This document shows, piece after piece, positions 42,867-61,955 of a stretch of 64,000 nucleotides of DNA. The position numbers and the translations under genes were made by a program. The notes beneath the pieces were generated by a model. The model was given only the letters and a program-made list of their open reading frames with translations, did no database searches and was not told where the DNA came from. The stretch covers positions 12,385,837-12,449,836 of the forward strand of contig NC_087080.1 of NCBI RefSeq assembly GCF_026151205.1. The letters are read 5' to 3'. How positions within the stretch are numbered: the stretch's first letter is position 1; each line of letters opens with the position of its first letter. Origin of the DNA: Bolinopsis microptera. Taxonomy: Eukaryota > Ctenophora > Tentaculata > Lobata > Bolinopsidae.

Positions 42867-43979
42867 AAATTCTTAATGAACACTCTTGCATGTGCAGGTA
42901 CCACCCGTATTCACACTCAGAACTGAGTTTAGTAATTTTGCGATACGAGATTGGGGACGGGTTCTATAAACAAACAAACAAACAACAAACTCCAAAATGG
43001 ATATCATCACCACCTCTAGTTATGTTGGAGGCAAGGAGTCCCATACTGTCCAAAAAGTGGCAAACTCCATAGTGCCACACGCTCTTGTATAATTCACTCA
43101 CCAGCTGATTGAGGTCATGATATTCTCATTTATTTAGGGCAGCCTGGATGGGAGGACTGCTGCGACAAATATTTTGATCACAGGACAAAGCTTCCTTATC
43201 TGTTCGAGCTTTAAGTGGAGATTATCAATAATCAACCAGCTGATAAAATGCAATCACTCCTATTAGGTTATTATATATCTACTTGGAGGTCATTTGATCC
43301 ACAGACAAAAACAGCATTGCTGTGCAAGGTTTAATTTACCGGGGACCTCAGGCCTAATATATTAAATAAGTGCAGTTCACATCGATGAGAATATATCAAA
43401 ACATAGTTTATTATTAACATGCAAATTACACATCGAAAAAATAAACAAATAAAGGCAAAAGAAGTAATTCTAAAATACAACAATAACACTAAAAACTCAG
43501 AAGGTATTCTTGTGTAAATATTGCAGTCTTTTTTTCAGCGCTCGATTTTCATACGACGGTATAAATTGGCGAAAATATGCACGGCGCACCTAAAATTGTA
43601 GTTTCATCTAAAAATCATATTATTTATGATTTAGTAATTATTGTATTAAATTTTTCTTTTTTTGAAGTTTTGCTCGTAGCATGGTAACAAAGAATATAGC
43701 AAACATTAAATACGCAAACATTAACTTTTGATGTGTACTGTGAACATTCTTTTTACTTCGGCGGGCGCGAGGGCTTTGGTTCATGATTAGGGCAAATTTT
43801 CATCAAACATAATAAAAAGATTTGTTAAATTTTGATATTCATGTCTTATGTTGTATTGTAGGTTTATAACTTTACATAGTCATGCACATGATCATGAGTC
43901 TACGCGTACTTCACATAGCCATGTTTATACGCGTACTGCGTGACGCGCTTGTTTCACAATTTGAAACGGTTGGGTTTGC
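42867..43979. other. Intergenic, no gene
   Basis: Nothing gene-like. Contains (caaa)n at about 42970 and, at 43900-43950, a GC-richer block (tcacatagccatgt, tacgcgtactgcg) that recurs near 54203-54240. Confidence 0.45.
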
Positions 43980-46900
43980 GCCGGGTAATGCAAGGGGAAA
44001 GGGTTGAATAAAGCAGTTCATTAAATTTTCCAAAACGGCCTAGTTTGGGGTTGTTTGACGTCTTTGTTAAAAAATTTTTTTAAATTTTTAAAAAAATTTT
44101 AGAGTAAAAATTTATTACAATGGGAAACTTTTTAGTGGCGGGCCCCAAAGGGGCATTTGCCGCGGATTACCTTGGGATTTTGTTGTATGGACCCGGCGAG
44201 GGAATTTGGGGGCTCCCTTTTAAACGGAAAAAACCTCACACTTTTGCGAAAAGACGAAGGGGTCATTTTTGGGATTTCAGGGGAGAAGATAAGGTGAAGC
44301 GGGGGGCCCGTTTGTGGGATGATGATTAACATCTAATGATGTCCGTTGGGTTTTTCAAGTTTTAGCTGGGTTTGAACGACTTTTGAAACCCAACCTCTTA
44401 AAAATTTTTTAATAACCCAATTAAATTTTAAAAAAAAATAAAGCGGGAAACCCCTTTAACCCCAAGCGAAATTAGGACTTTAACCCTTTTATACGGTATA
44501 TCCGTTTATGGGGGAAGTTTTTGCCAAAAATTTTGTAGGGGGGGTTTTTAAAAAAATGTATGGGGGGTGATTCGGAATCAGCGTCCCATAATTTCATTTT
44601 TGAGTTGGTTACAAAGTCGGGGGGCCTTTTAGAACAATCTTAAGATCGACTGTAGAGTGATTTTGGATTTAGGGGCCCGGGAGGAACAAAGCAAAAAAGT
44701 TGAATTATTAAAAATTTTCCCCCCAACCAAAAATTAAAAATTTTTTTAACCCCAAAAATTGGAAAAATACAGGGAAGGTTTTTATAACAATTAATTTAAA
44801 CTAAAACCCCCAATTTTAAACCCCCTCAAATCTTAACTTTTCCGCTTGACCGCAATAATTCCTTTAATTTTTTCCCATTTCTTTCTTCTTTAAATTCTTT
44901 ATAATAAAATTGAAAAAATCCCCCGGGGTTTCCCTAACCCCCCATTCAATTTCCCTTAAGGGGGGCTTAAAAATAAAAAAAATTAACCCCCCTTTCCCCC
45001 CTTAAAAATTCATTATTAAGTCCCCCCCCCCTTAATAATTTATATTTAAATTAAATTAAGGATGTCTTGAAAATTTGTTTTTTTTTATTTTAAAATTTAA
45101 TTATACTAAAAAATTTAAGCATTAACCCAAACGGCCATTCCAAATTAAAAAAAAAAAGGAAAAATTAAATTTTTTTGAAAGAAAATTAAATTTTATAGAA
45201 ATCCATTACAGAAGATATTTTCATTAAAACCCTTTTAAACAATAAAAACTTTTTTAAAAATAAATTAAATTATAAGGAAATTTTTTTTTATAAATTTCTT
45301 TTTTAACCTTAAATAATTTAATCCTTTAAAAATTAAACAGTTTTTTTTTTATTTTTAGATAAAATAAAAACCCCGGGGGTTTTGGAAATCTAATATTCCC
45401 CCTTTTATTCAAAAGATATTTTTTAAGTTCCCCTTAAAAATGTTACCCACGTGTTAATTGATTCTTTTAAAAATGGTTTTAATTTTGAACGAGGAAAAGG
45501 TAGTAAAATTTTGTGGGAATATCCCCATTCCAAGAAATTCATCCCTTTTAATTTTAAAGTCAATTTAAACCTTCCCCTATTTTAAAAAAAAAATTAAATT
45601 CATTTTTAAAACTTATAACAGGTTACCCAAATTTTAAAAGTTTAAATTTTTAAATTAAATTTTATTAATTTAAACCCCTTACCAGAAATTATAATTTTTA
45701 TGTAAAAAATTTCAATTTTTCCAAATTTTTAGTGTTTTAATTTTTTTAAATTTCAATTTGCATTTTAAAAAGACCTTTGAAAACCATAAAAAAATTATTC
45801 CCAACCCATGTAGAACCCAATTTAAATCTTTGGTTAAATAAAATTTATAAATGTTTTATTATTTATTTATAAATTTTTAAAATTTCAAAACCCTTTAAAA
45901 CCTAACAATAAAGTTAAATTATTTATTTAAAATAAAATTTTATAAAATTAAGGTTTTCCTTAAACAAAATCGAATTTTAAATAAAAAAATCCCCCCCAAA
46001 AAATTAATCCCCTTAATTTAAAATAAACCCTTTTAAATCACCCCTTTTTTTAAACGAAAAATTTAATTTAAATTAGGTTTTGATTTAAATATGTCCGTTT
46101 TTTTAACATCCCATAATTTTTTTTTTTTTAAATTTGTAATTCCCTTTTTTGGTTTTTTTAAAATTTTAAAACCGGGTTCAAAAAAAAGAAATTTTGTATT
46201 TTTAAAAAGTTTTTTATTTTTCAAAAATTTTTAAGTATTTTTTAACCCATAAAAAAAGGTTTTCCCCTTTTTTTTTTTAGTTTTGCGAATTTTTAAAAAA
46301 TTTTTTTTAGTTTGGGGTAAAAAAAATTAGAAAAATTTTCAAAAAAATTTGGAAATTTTTTTTTTTAAGATACGTTGTCAAGTTTTTTTTGTAAAAAATT
46401 TAAAAATTTTTTATTGTTGGGCCCGGGAATTTAGGTTTCGGTTTTTCTGTCTGAAGATGAGCTGAAAATTTTTTAAACTAATTTTAAAATTTTAAAATTG
46501 TTTTAAAAAAGTGAGAAGGCAAAAAATTTTTAAAAACCCTTTAAAAATTAAAACCCAAAAGGGAAAAGGGGGGAATTAAGCTTTAAGTTTTTTAAATTTT
46601 GTTATTTATATGGTTTTTAATTTAAGGGAATTAAAAAATAAAGTAGGGGGTAGGAAATTTTAAGGGAATCAAGGTTTAACTTAAAAACCCTAAACCCAAA
46701 GGTTTGAAAAAAAACGGGGGAAAAAAAAACTAACAAATTTTAAAGGTGTTGGGAAAATTAAAATTTCAAAGGGGAAGGACCGGAAGGAAAAACGGGGGAA
46801 AAGGGGGTAAAATTTAAACCCGGTTTTTTATAGGGAGGGGTAATGGAGGGAATAAAAAAAAGATTGTTATTAAAGGGGGGTTGTTGTAACCCCAATTAAT

Positions 46901-49900
46901 TTAGGGAAACACGAAATTTTCCCCAAACGATATTGCCCCAAAAGGCTTTTGGTATAGTTTTTCGAAAGGAAAATTAAAATTTGGGGGAAAGTTAAATGCT
47001 AAAGTGGTCAGTGATAAGAAAAAAAGAGGGGCAATTTCAAAACGAGAGGGCCCCCGGAAATAATAAATTACCCCCCCCCATAAGTAATAATGAAAAAGTT
47101 AAGTGTGAATTAAAAATTTTTAAAAAAGGGTAATTCTTAAAAAACTGTTCAAATAAGATAACGTCCGAATTATAAATTTTTTTATATTTTCTGATTAAAA
47201 AAAAATAATATAAGTGTAAAAAGGAACCCCAATTTTTAAGGGTACAGATTTGTCCCCGGGTATATGGGTCTCTTTAGGTTTTCTATTTAGGTAGGAAAAA
47301 GCTTCCCCGGTTTTTTGTGTTCCCAAATTTTGGTGGCCCGTTTTGGAGTTAAAGGGGGGAAAAAGTGGCGCTTTGTTCTTCAATCCCCGGGTTATTTTGT
47401 TGATAATGGGTTTGCAATTCGTGTTGTTAAAGGGGGTTTGGGAGTTGTTGGATGGTGGAGGGTGGGGATAGTGCGAAAATAACGGTTTCCCATTGTAGTT
47501 GATAATCCCCCCGATTTTTTTTTGTTTTAAGGGTTTAGTTTGTGGGTGGTAACTGTGGCGTTAATTTAAAGGGTAAATCCCCAGGGGATGATTTAAGCTT
47601 TGGTGAGGAGTGAAATTTTAATCCTATTTTTCCTATTGGGTTTTTCCCCAAATTTTGATATTGCAAAATTTAGTTTGTAAATGAAGTTTTGCAATGCCTT
47701 TGCCCCCGGTGTTTTTTGTAGGTTTTTTGGCCCGTGGGAGAGGGTTTTTAAAAGGGTTGAACTGGTATTTTTTCCCGGGCCGGGGTGTCGTAGTTTTGAT
47801 TTAAGTTTTTTTAGAGAGTCCCCGTTTCCCCTTGGAATTTTACCGTTTTGAGGTGGGTGTTTTAATTTTTAGGTGTTTTCAATAGCAAAAATCGTTGGAA
47901 AGACAAGGGAAATAAGGATTGATTTTATTTGAATCCCCCCCGGGGGGTTTGTGCGGAAAAGTTTTGCGGGAAAAAAAGTTATTTTCAAATTTTTGGGTTT
48001 TTTTGGGGGGAACCCCATGGACGCCCCGTGGGCATTTTGGTGGGATTTGGGGCCTTGGTTTTTTTGGTGTGTTTTGAGTTTCCTTTTGATGTTCCCTGTT
48101 TAAATTTGGGTTTTTAATAGTAAAAAGTTTTGGTTTTAAATTTTTAAAAATTTTTTGATAAGAGGTGATTGGGAATTTTGGGGAAGGGTTTTTTTTTTTT
48201 TTTTAAACTTTTTAAAATGGTTTGAAAAATTTTTTCTGGCAGTTTTTTATTTTTTATTATTTCCCAATTAATTTAAAATCCCCAATTTTAAAAAACTTTT
48301 CCCCCCTTTTTACCCTTTTAAATAAAATATAACTTGTTAAAAATTAAATTTTTTAAAAATCCCCTCTTTTAAACTAATTTGTAAAAATTTCCCCCTCTTG
48401 TAAAAAAATTTGAAAAACATCAAATTTTTAAAATACTTCTTGTAAAAAGAAACTTAATTGTCAATTAAAAACATGTCAAAATCCCCTTTTTTGTTAAAAC
48501 CCCCTTTTGTTAAAAACAACTTTGTATCCCCTATATTAAAGGGTTTTTCGAGTTAAAAATACCCTTAGGTTAACGTTTGGCCCTTGGGTTGACTAAAATT
48601 TTTTATAAAAAACCCCCAAGAAATTTGAGGTTTTAATTTGGGTTTTTAAAAAGGGGTTAAATTTGTCAGTTAAGGGGGGGTCCTTTTTGCTGACCCAGAA
48701 AATATATCAAATCCAAACCTTAAATTCCCCTAATTAACCCTTTTCCCCTTCCCGAGTTTTTAAAAAATATAAACCCCCATTTAAACCCCCCCAATTTAAG
48801 AAGAAATTTTGTTATAAAAATCCCCTTTTATTAAAATCAATATAAACCCCCCAATAAACCATTGCCAAAACCTTTTGTTTAAAGAAACCCAGTTTTTAAA
48901 ACCCAAAATTTATATCCCAATCAGTAATTGGAAATTAAATTTCGTTATCAAATAAAAGCTTTTTTAAAATTTAATTTTTATATATAAACCAAGAAAATTG
49001 GAATTATTGTTCCAAAGCTTTTCCCCGGTTTTTTAAAAGTCAAAAATCCCCTTAACTTTCAAAGGGGGTTCTTGTGGAAAATTTTCCAAATGGGAAATTT
49101 TATGGAACGGTTTTTGCTATAAATTACTATTTTATTTTGTAAATTTTAATTAATAAGTTGTAAAATAGTAGGCAATAAATAGTTTAAATATTAAACTGGG
49201 AAAGTATTCATTATAAAAATGTTACTAATTGGTTTTAATATTGTAAAAGGTTAAAAAAAAGTTTTGATTTGAAAAATAAAAACCCCTTTTTGTAAAGAGA
49301 TTAATGAATTTTTTATATGTTATGTCGTTTACAGCGTAGTGTTTTAAACTTAAGTATAAAGGGGTAATGGGCTATAGGGGGAAGGGTTTTGGGCTGTTTT
49401 CGTAGCGATTATTTATTAATTTTTTGAAAGAAAGTCATAAATAAACGATACAAACCCTTTTGTTTTTTCCCAAACCCAAAAAATTTCGAGTTTTAAAAAA
49501 AAGAAAAAGTTTATCAAAATAAACTTAATAATTTGTATTGTGAAAAGAATTAAAAAGGTTTGTGTTTTCGGGACATTCGACAATTTTGAGTTGGAATTAG
49601 AAAAAGAATTCATGGGTTTTAGGGTTTTGAAAAATATTAAAATATTGGGTTGGGACTATGGAAAAAAGATTATTTTTAAATAATTTTTAGTCTGACATTT
49701 ATTTAATATTATTTTAAGATATAGAAAAAATTGGGCTGACTGTAAAAAAAGAGTATGTAAATTTTTATTAAAAATATTATTTTGGGGGTTTATATTTTTT
49801 TGTTAAAAGACTCCCCATTAATTTGGGAAAAAGAAAATTCCGATATGAAAAATGTCAATTAATATAACTTCGAAACGACACTTTTGGTTTAAAAAAACCC

Positions 49901-50760
49901 CAAATTTAGCGAAAGGGTTATTAACCCAAACTCTTGTAAAAGAATTTGGGAAAAACTCAAGAACAAATGGTGAAAAAAAATTTCGGTAAAATTCTAAAAA
50001 TAATAGAAAAAAAAGGCGGTTTGTCATTGGTCGAAAAAAAGTTTTCAAGCGCTTCCCTTCACGAGAAAAGAGGCAGTATTGGGCCCCATATGTTAAAGAT
50101 GTGTTGATATAAAAAGATCCGGGTTGGGCTAAACCCCATAAAAGGGGAAAAGGGAGGGAGCCCCTATAGGATAATTGTCGATGTATTACGTAGTGCGATT
50201 ATTAATGTCACGTCTAGATACTTTAGTGATTAAGATTTCTTGGTTTTAACCTTGAGATTAGTATTTTTTGACCCTTTAATTACTTTATACTTGGAATTCT
50301 AAGAGGGGGCCAAAAGGGCCCTTCTAATGCTAAGGGGTTTAAAAAACATTAAAATTTTTGGTTAAAGAAAAAATAGAATAAATTTGGTGCACTTTGTTAA
50401 GAGGAGTGGATAAAAGAATAGGGATATAAATTCTTTCCCAATAATAAAACTTATAAAGAATTCTAATTTAACTTACTTTCCCAATTAAATAATTATTATA
50501 AGGTTAAGACAAATCATCAATGAGAGTGGGGAATAAATGGGTTTTTGGTGTGAACTTGCCATATTCTTTTTCATCAAAAGTTTTATATTGCGGGGTGATA
50601 TGTGGGCCCCCGTGTTGAAAGATATGTGCAATGATTTATGTATGAAGGACCCCCCAAAAAGGGACGGATAATTTATAGTGGTAAAATCTTGCAGGGCTCC
50701 CCGTCGAAGAGTTTTCGACGCCTTTTTAAAGGGTGTTATGTTTTTGAAAGGGATTTGAGC
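43980..50760. other. Homopolymer-dominated block, probably unreliable sequence
   Basis: For nearly 6.8 kb the sequence consists largely of runs of two to nine identical bases (aaaatttttt, ccccc, gggg), unlike both flanks. There are no exons, no repeats shared with the rest of the window, and abrupt changes in base skew (A/C-rich near 45 kb, G/T-rich near 47 kb). This is what unpolished long-read or low-quality consensus looks like. ORFs in it should be ignored. Confidence 0.7.
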
Positions 50761-51330
50761 CGCTTCGATTGTGATTAGAAGATAAGGATAAGATAGATTT
50801 TGATAGTTACTTAGTAACAGCCGTTACCAGCTGTCACACAATGGTAGAACTATAGGGTGCATTTATAGGGTGCATTTGTAGGGGCTATAGTGAGCGAGAA
50901 GCTATACATGTGTGAGGTGATAACCAATTTCAAAAGTATGGTTGAGTGCACTAATGTTCACCTTGTCACGCCGTGTTGCATTTTAAAGAGCTTGACGGGC
51001 CGCCCCATTGGAAGAGCTCCTATGCGGGCAAGAGATAATGCCTAGATGACACATTGACTATCTTGCGGGTGACCTGACAACTATGGATGAATCCGTGTGG
51101 CATGTCATTTAATGTTGATACCGTAATCTTTCAGCAGAGTTCACCAACGTACCCAAGATAAAAGTTAAACTTAGTTATGGTAAATAAGGAATATAAATGA
51201 AGGTCCTTAAATCGCCTCGACTCAGGGAATATCATCCATACCATTACACTACAACTGGTAAATGAGAACTAAATGAAATCCACCATGTTCGCCTTGACAC
51301 AGCGAAACCCATCTATAACATTCGCGTTGA

Positions 51331-51392
51331 CGATCGTTGCTCTGCTTCGCAGAGCAACGATCTCGACGGATTGACATCGTCAATCAACGACG
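51331..51392 (-). repeat. Dispersed hairpin repeat, copy 2
   Basis: gatcgttgctctgc-ttc-gcagagcaacgatc is a perfect 14-bp stem with a 3-base loop, followed by gacatcgtcaatcaacg. It is the inverted counterpart of 8672-8734. Confidence 0.8.
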
Positions 51393-51761
51393 GTCCTGAT
51401 ATATGGAACAAATATTTTAAGAGTATCATTGATCATCCGTTAATGCACTACTAAATACTGGGCTGCGCCGCGCAACTATTAACAAATAATGTTTCTATTG
51501 CTTCCCAGGAAAAGTTACCGGCTGGTGGTGGTACTAGAGTTGGTTTAATTTAAACAGACGGCTTGACCTCGCGCGCGACAACAAGCATGATTTGCATGCG
51601 TGGCGTATTCCAATGTTCAAGCAGCTACCACGTGACACAATTCAGCCAACCAGAGTACAGGAATCCGCAAAGTTAAACTTGCAAACTTTTGATCGGCCCG
51701 AAAGGGGACTTTTCTGGAGATTTTGAGATAACTCAACAATTACGTTGTCTTGAATTTTCCT

Positions 51762-51875
51762 CCTGGAGAGGTAACGTTACTTTTAAAAGAGGAACATGTT
51801 ACAAAAAACCGAATGTCTCCAACTCTTTTACTTTCAAAGTTAAGCCCCATCCGGTTAGGGTTCCTGGGTTAACTA
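51762..51875 (+). repeat. Inverted repeat arm, partner at 52826-52945
   Basis: Shared blocks in the reverse complement of the partner: tcttttactttcaaagtta, caaaaaaccg and ttcctgggt. Confidence 0.7.
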
Positions 51876-51943
51876 CAACTTCGATTATAGATCGGCGAGC
51901 TCTGCACCAATATGCAATGGACCGCGCCGATCATATCATCTGC

Positions 51944-52036
51944 GTTGACATACGTTGCATGCCACTTTTCGCGCGCGAAGCGCGCGCCGCCGAAGGCGGA
52001 AATATATATCTCTGATATTTGGGATACGTAACATGT
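51944..52036 (+). repeat. Repeat with GC-rich hairpin, partner inverted at 53937-54012
   Basis: Shared with the partner: tgacatacgttgca, gcatgccacttttcgcgcgc and tttgggatacgtaacatgta. Here it has an internal gcgcgcgaagcgcgcgc palindrome plus ccgccgaaggcgg, both mostly missing from the partner. Confidence 0.7.
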
Positions 52037-52287
52037 ATCAACATCTGCGAACTTGCAAAGCACAAAGGATTGTGGATTGGCACACCGTCGATCAATTTCA
52101 AATTTTGAATTTTCAACTTATTTCGTTACTTTGACTCTTGTAGGTTTATAACCTACCAAGACGCACGCCGAGTTGGACTCGTCGACGGTCCAATATATGG
52201 AACAGATATTATTTACGAGTGTCACCCGTTAATTTGACTGATGCAATAGTATAGTGTATAGTGCAATACTCGTTTATATTGCTAGGG

Positions 52288-52490
52288 GGTGCACGATAAA
52301 AATAAACTTGCTCGGATTTTAAAAATTTTTTTACCACTGTTTCCTAGAGACTGTGAGAATTTTCACAATACCAAATTTGTTATACCTTTTTGGAAAGATC
52401 AGTGAGTTTCGCCTAGGTGCCATATTTGATGGTGCGCGGCTTTTGGAGCAAAAGTAGCTGTAAAAGTCGCGTAATTTGACCAAATTCGTC
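52288..52490 (+). repeat. Direct repeat, unit 1 (offset 674 bp)
   Basis: About 200 bp repeated at 52962-53165 with roughly 90 percent identity by eye. Shared blocks include ggtgcacgataaaaataaac, tagagactgtgagaattttc, gatcagtgagtttcgcctag and tttgatggtgcgcggctttt. Confidence 0.85.
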
Positions 52491-52825
52491 CAAATTTGAC
52501 CATTTTTGTCGTATTATTCGGATATATCTTCAGTTCCTTAAATGAGATCATTCTGGAAATTGGCGACGACCTTCCAATAGGGCTTTCACAACTGTCCGAA
52601 AAATTTGGTGGATATCGGAGTACGTTGATAAAGTGATAAAAATGGGGCAAAATACGCTGCTTTTAGCTGTAACATAATGTCTGATGGTTGGATATGCTTC
52701 AAATTTTTCGGACACTTTCCTTGTAAGTCTATGAGTAAGCTTACCAATTTTTGTTGCAATTGGAGGTCGGGAAGGATACTCAATATCTATTTGTTTGAAG
52801 AAAATTGTGCTGGCCGAAATTAGCG

Positions 52826-52945
52826 CTAAAAAACCACCCAGGAAACCTTACTGGCTGGAGTCTAACTTTGAAAGTAAAAGAGATAGCGTCTTCCGGTTTT
52901 TTGCAAAATGTTCGTTTCGCAAAAATAACGTTTCCCCCCCAGGGG
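52826..52945 (-). repeat. Inverted repeat arm, partner of 51762-51875
   Basis: Reverse complement of the 51762-51875 block, lying immediately before the second 674-bp-offset unit. Confidence 0.7.
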
Positions 52946-52961
52946 GGAAATTGAAATAGGC

Positions 52962-53165
52962 GGTGCACGATAAAAATAAACTTGCTCGGATTTTCAAAAT
53001 TTTTGTGCCATCGTTTTCTAGAGACTGTGAGAATTTTCACAGTACCAAATTTATCATACCTTTTTGGAATGATCAGTGAGTTTCGCCTAGGTGACATATT
53101 TGATGGTGCGCGGCTTTTGGAGCAAAATTAGGTGTAAAAGTCGCGTAATTTGACGAAATTCGTTG
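52962..53165 (+). repeat. Direct repeat, unit 2 (offset 674 bp)
   Basis: Second copy of 52288-52490. Together with the inverted arms it suggests a partially duplicated DNA-transposon family. Confidence 0.85.
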
Positions 53166-53936
53166 ATTTTTGTCGTATTATTCTGTCATATCTTCGGTTC
53201 CTGAACATGAATCATGCTGAAAATTTGTCAGACCCTTCCAATCATACTTAACTACCGAACCTAATTTAGTTGGGAGAGATTGGCCTTGATTAAGAGGTCT
53301 AAAAATGACAAAATAGGTACAAATTCGTTGATAACTCAAATTCTGAGCATCGAAATTGCTCAAACTAAATTAGGTTCAGTAGAACATAAGTGTTTACGTA
53401 AGCTGACTAAATTTCAACAAAATTGTTATATGGGAAGTATTATAACTTTTCGATTGTTTCCAAAATAATGTGCTGGCCGAAATAAGAGCTTAAAAACCAT
53501 TCAATGGTCAGCGCGCGCGTCTTATTGTCGATGGCGCACTGCCTAATTGAAAACAACGTACAACCAACAACGTAGATTTTGAATTATCGTGAAAAGTCAT
53601 ATTTTAGGCCTTATAAAACTGCGTAGCTTTAACTTTGCAGATTGTTGTTCTCTGATTGGCTGAATCGTATCACGTGGTACGCGGTACAATTGCATTCTTG
53701 GAATATTTGAAGCGTGCAAATGCAATGAACTAGCGAGCGCGCGCGGAGTTTAACATGCTGTGAAAAGGCGATCACCGGATCACCCTGTAGTAATATCGCT
53801 AGCCAGTAAGGATTGCTGGGCATCCTACAGTCGGCACGCGCGGCTCACTGTCGATGGCGCACTACCTAATATTGCTTCGAAGCTTAGCGTGCGTCGCTTT
53901 CTTCTCAAAATATTATACGGCCTGATCTTCATACCA

Positions 53937-54012
53937 GATACATGTTACGTATCCCAAATACCTTCGGTGGCGCGCGAAAAGTGGCATGCAACATTGCAAC
54001 GTACGTCAAGCC
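53937..54012 (-). repeat. Inverted partner of 51944-52036
   Basis: Carries the atacatgttacgtatcccaa and cgcgcgaaaagtggcatgc blocks in opposite orientation, without the long GC hairpin. Confidence 0.65.
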
Positions 54013-56092
54013 TGATCATTGATCAAGGTACGAAGCTTCGAAGTAGGGCGCGCCGGGTCTGCCCATTCATTGTCCGTTGTTAATGCAAAGGACTAACTCG
54101 GAGCGAGCTACTTAGTAGCACAAAGTCCAGCTACCATCATATTTACGTTCAGAGGAATTTCGCGTTTATAATTATAATTGCCGCGAAAATGGCTGGGCGA
54201 GTTCACATAGCCATGTGTATCAGTATACGCGTACTGCGGTCGCCCGCTGCTGCAAGCGAGAGGGCTCTGGTTAGAGCAACTGGGCAAGGCTACACAGAGT
54301 GCAGCAAGCTATCACAATACACCTATAACCGTGCTCGGTGTTACATATTTTGGAAGTGATTTCAAATATCATATCATTGTTTAGTCTTCTTTTCAACACG
54401 TCGTTATCGCGATGTTCAAGCGACGAATTAAATATACACGGAGAGACTAAATCAAAAGCTGAATTAGTTGGTTTTATTTTACTGATAAGTTCTGTGTATT
54501 CGTTACAACGCTAAGTAAAACCACTTTTTAAAAAGCAAACACAATACAGTATCACAATAGACGGTTTTAAGGCGTGAAGTGCAGCCTCTTAAATTCTACT
54601 TCTAGGTACAACTATGGAAAACATGGTAAGGCGGGTATTATTCGAAAATTCCAAATATTTGTAATAAAAATAATGGATCGAATAAAACAAGGCCTCCGTG
54701 CAGTTGTATGATCATTTAAAATAAAGCAACCCATAAAAATGAGTGATTCTACGTTTACAAATAATTTACCCAGGAAGTTACTTCAGAAGGAAAATTATGA
54801 ATTGTCAGAAGTGTTTAAAAAATAAAATTTCCTGAAAAAAGTTTATCGCTGCATTCCGTTAGTATAAAATTTACAAAACAATAATTCACAGTAGTAGCAG
54901 TAGTGTACTACAACAATTAACAGCAATATAATGTTAAGCATGAAACAAGATCAACGGGACGATGTTTCAGGGAGGGAGAACTTTAACATTCTTAGTTTTT
55001 CAGGGACGGGAAGGCGGTTTCACAAAATTCTTACCGGGGGTGGGGAAGGGAACATTATTAGTAAAGGAGGGGGATGTACCTCAATATGGTGGTACCTGGG
55101 TTATTTCTGACCCCTCCCTGCCGACCCCCAATTCTTTAATAACTATAGTATACGGACAAAGACTGTGGTCTTCATTTTTACAAAAAGTAAGAGCGATTGA
55201 ATTAACTTACTGCAATACTAGAACAGTGCAATCTGTCCCCTTTTTTGGAACACTACATAAAACACGCTCAAATTTGATCATATTAAACCCCATATCTACA
55301 ATTGTTGTACGCTTGTAAAATCCTGACAGTAGAAATTCAGCACAGTATGTGCTATACCCTAGTTTTAATAAAGCCAGTTTTTGGGGTAGTTCAACCCCTA
55401 AAATTTTATGTAATTTTAAAACCCGTGGTTCTGTGAATCGTGGCGCATATCGTGCTTATGTTTTAACGGGTTTTCAATTTCTAATCAATTGACTGGATGA
55501 AGTATCTAATTTCACTGAAGCAAATTTTTATACAAATGAAATTATCTGACTTACACCATAAATTAGCACTACCTATAACGCTCTTACCTTTTGTTTATCG
55601 ACTCTGCCTCTGGCAGCCAAATTTCATATAAATAAAGTTCTACTCTTCATTTCGACAATAATTTAAATAAAAACATTTTCACGCCATACATATGATAAAA
55701 CAAGTAATCCACTTCAGGCTTAATGCGAGGGTTATATCAAATAGCATATGAATAGTATATAAATCAAAAATTAATTAAAAAATCAAGTTTTCATTTACCA
55801 AAATCGTCACTTATTTTACCGATCGCAATATCTGAAGTGTTGACTTTCAATAAAACTGTAACTTATTTCACTATAGAACACTACTATATTTTATGATAAA
55901 ACTGTAACTAATTTCTCTATATAACACTACTATATATAATAAAACTGTATTTCTCTGATATTTTAGGGTAAGTCTGACAAGCCAACGATTAATTAAATGA
56001 TAAATCAATTAAATAATTAATTATTCTTACGAGGCTTATACTTAGAACTTGATTTGAACATGTAGATTGTAGATTGGAGAGATGTTGGGTTC

Positions 56093-61955
<5,863 letters not shown>

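Larger units (their letters stand above)
50761..56092. other. Repeat mosaic without genes
   Basis: No supported exon in 5.3 kb. 51.3-54.3 kb is a patchwork of repeats, some direct and some inverted, with GC-rich hairpins; these are listed separately. 54.3-56.1 kb is plain AT-rich sequence holding the LAR-type phosphatase 3' flank. A 118-codon plus frame at 54962-55318 has no recognisable features. Confidence 0.5.

Noticed and set aside
44120-50048. Several 60-80 aa ORFs in the homopolymer block
   Set aside because: Low-complexity translation of probably unreliable sequence.
51689-52015. 108-aa plus ORF
   Set aside because: Spans two inverted-repeat modules and a GC-rich hairpin; repeat-derived.
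54962-55318. 118-aa plus ORF
   Set aside because: No domain, signal peptide or family similarity; G-run-rich start; composition not convincing.
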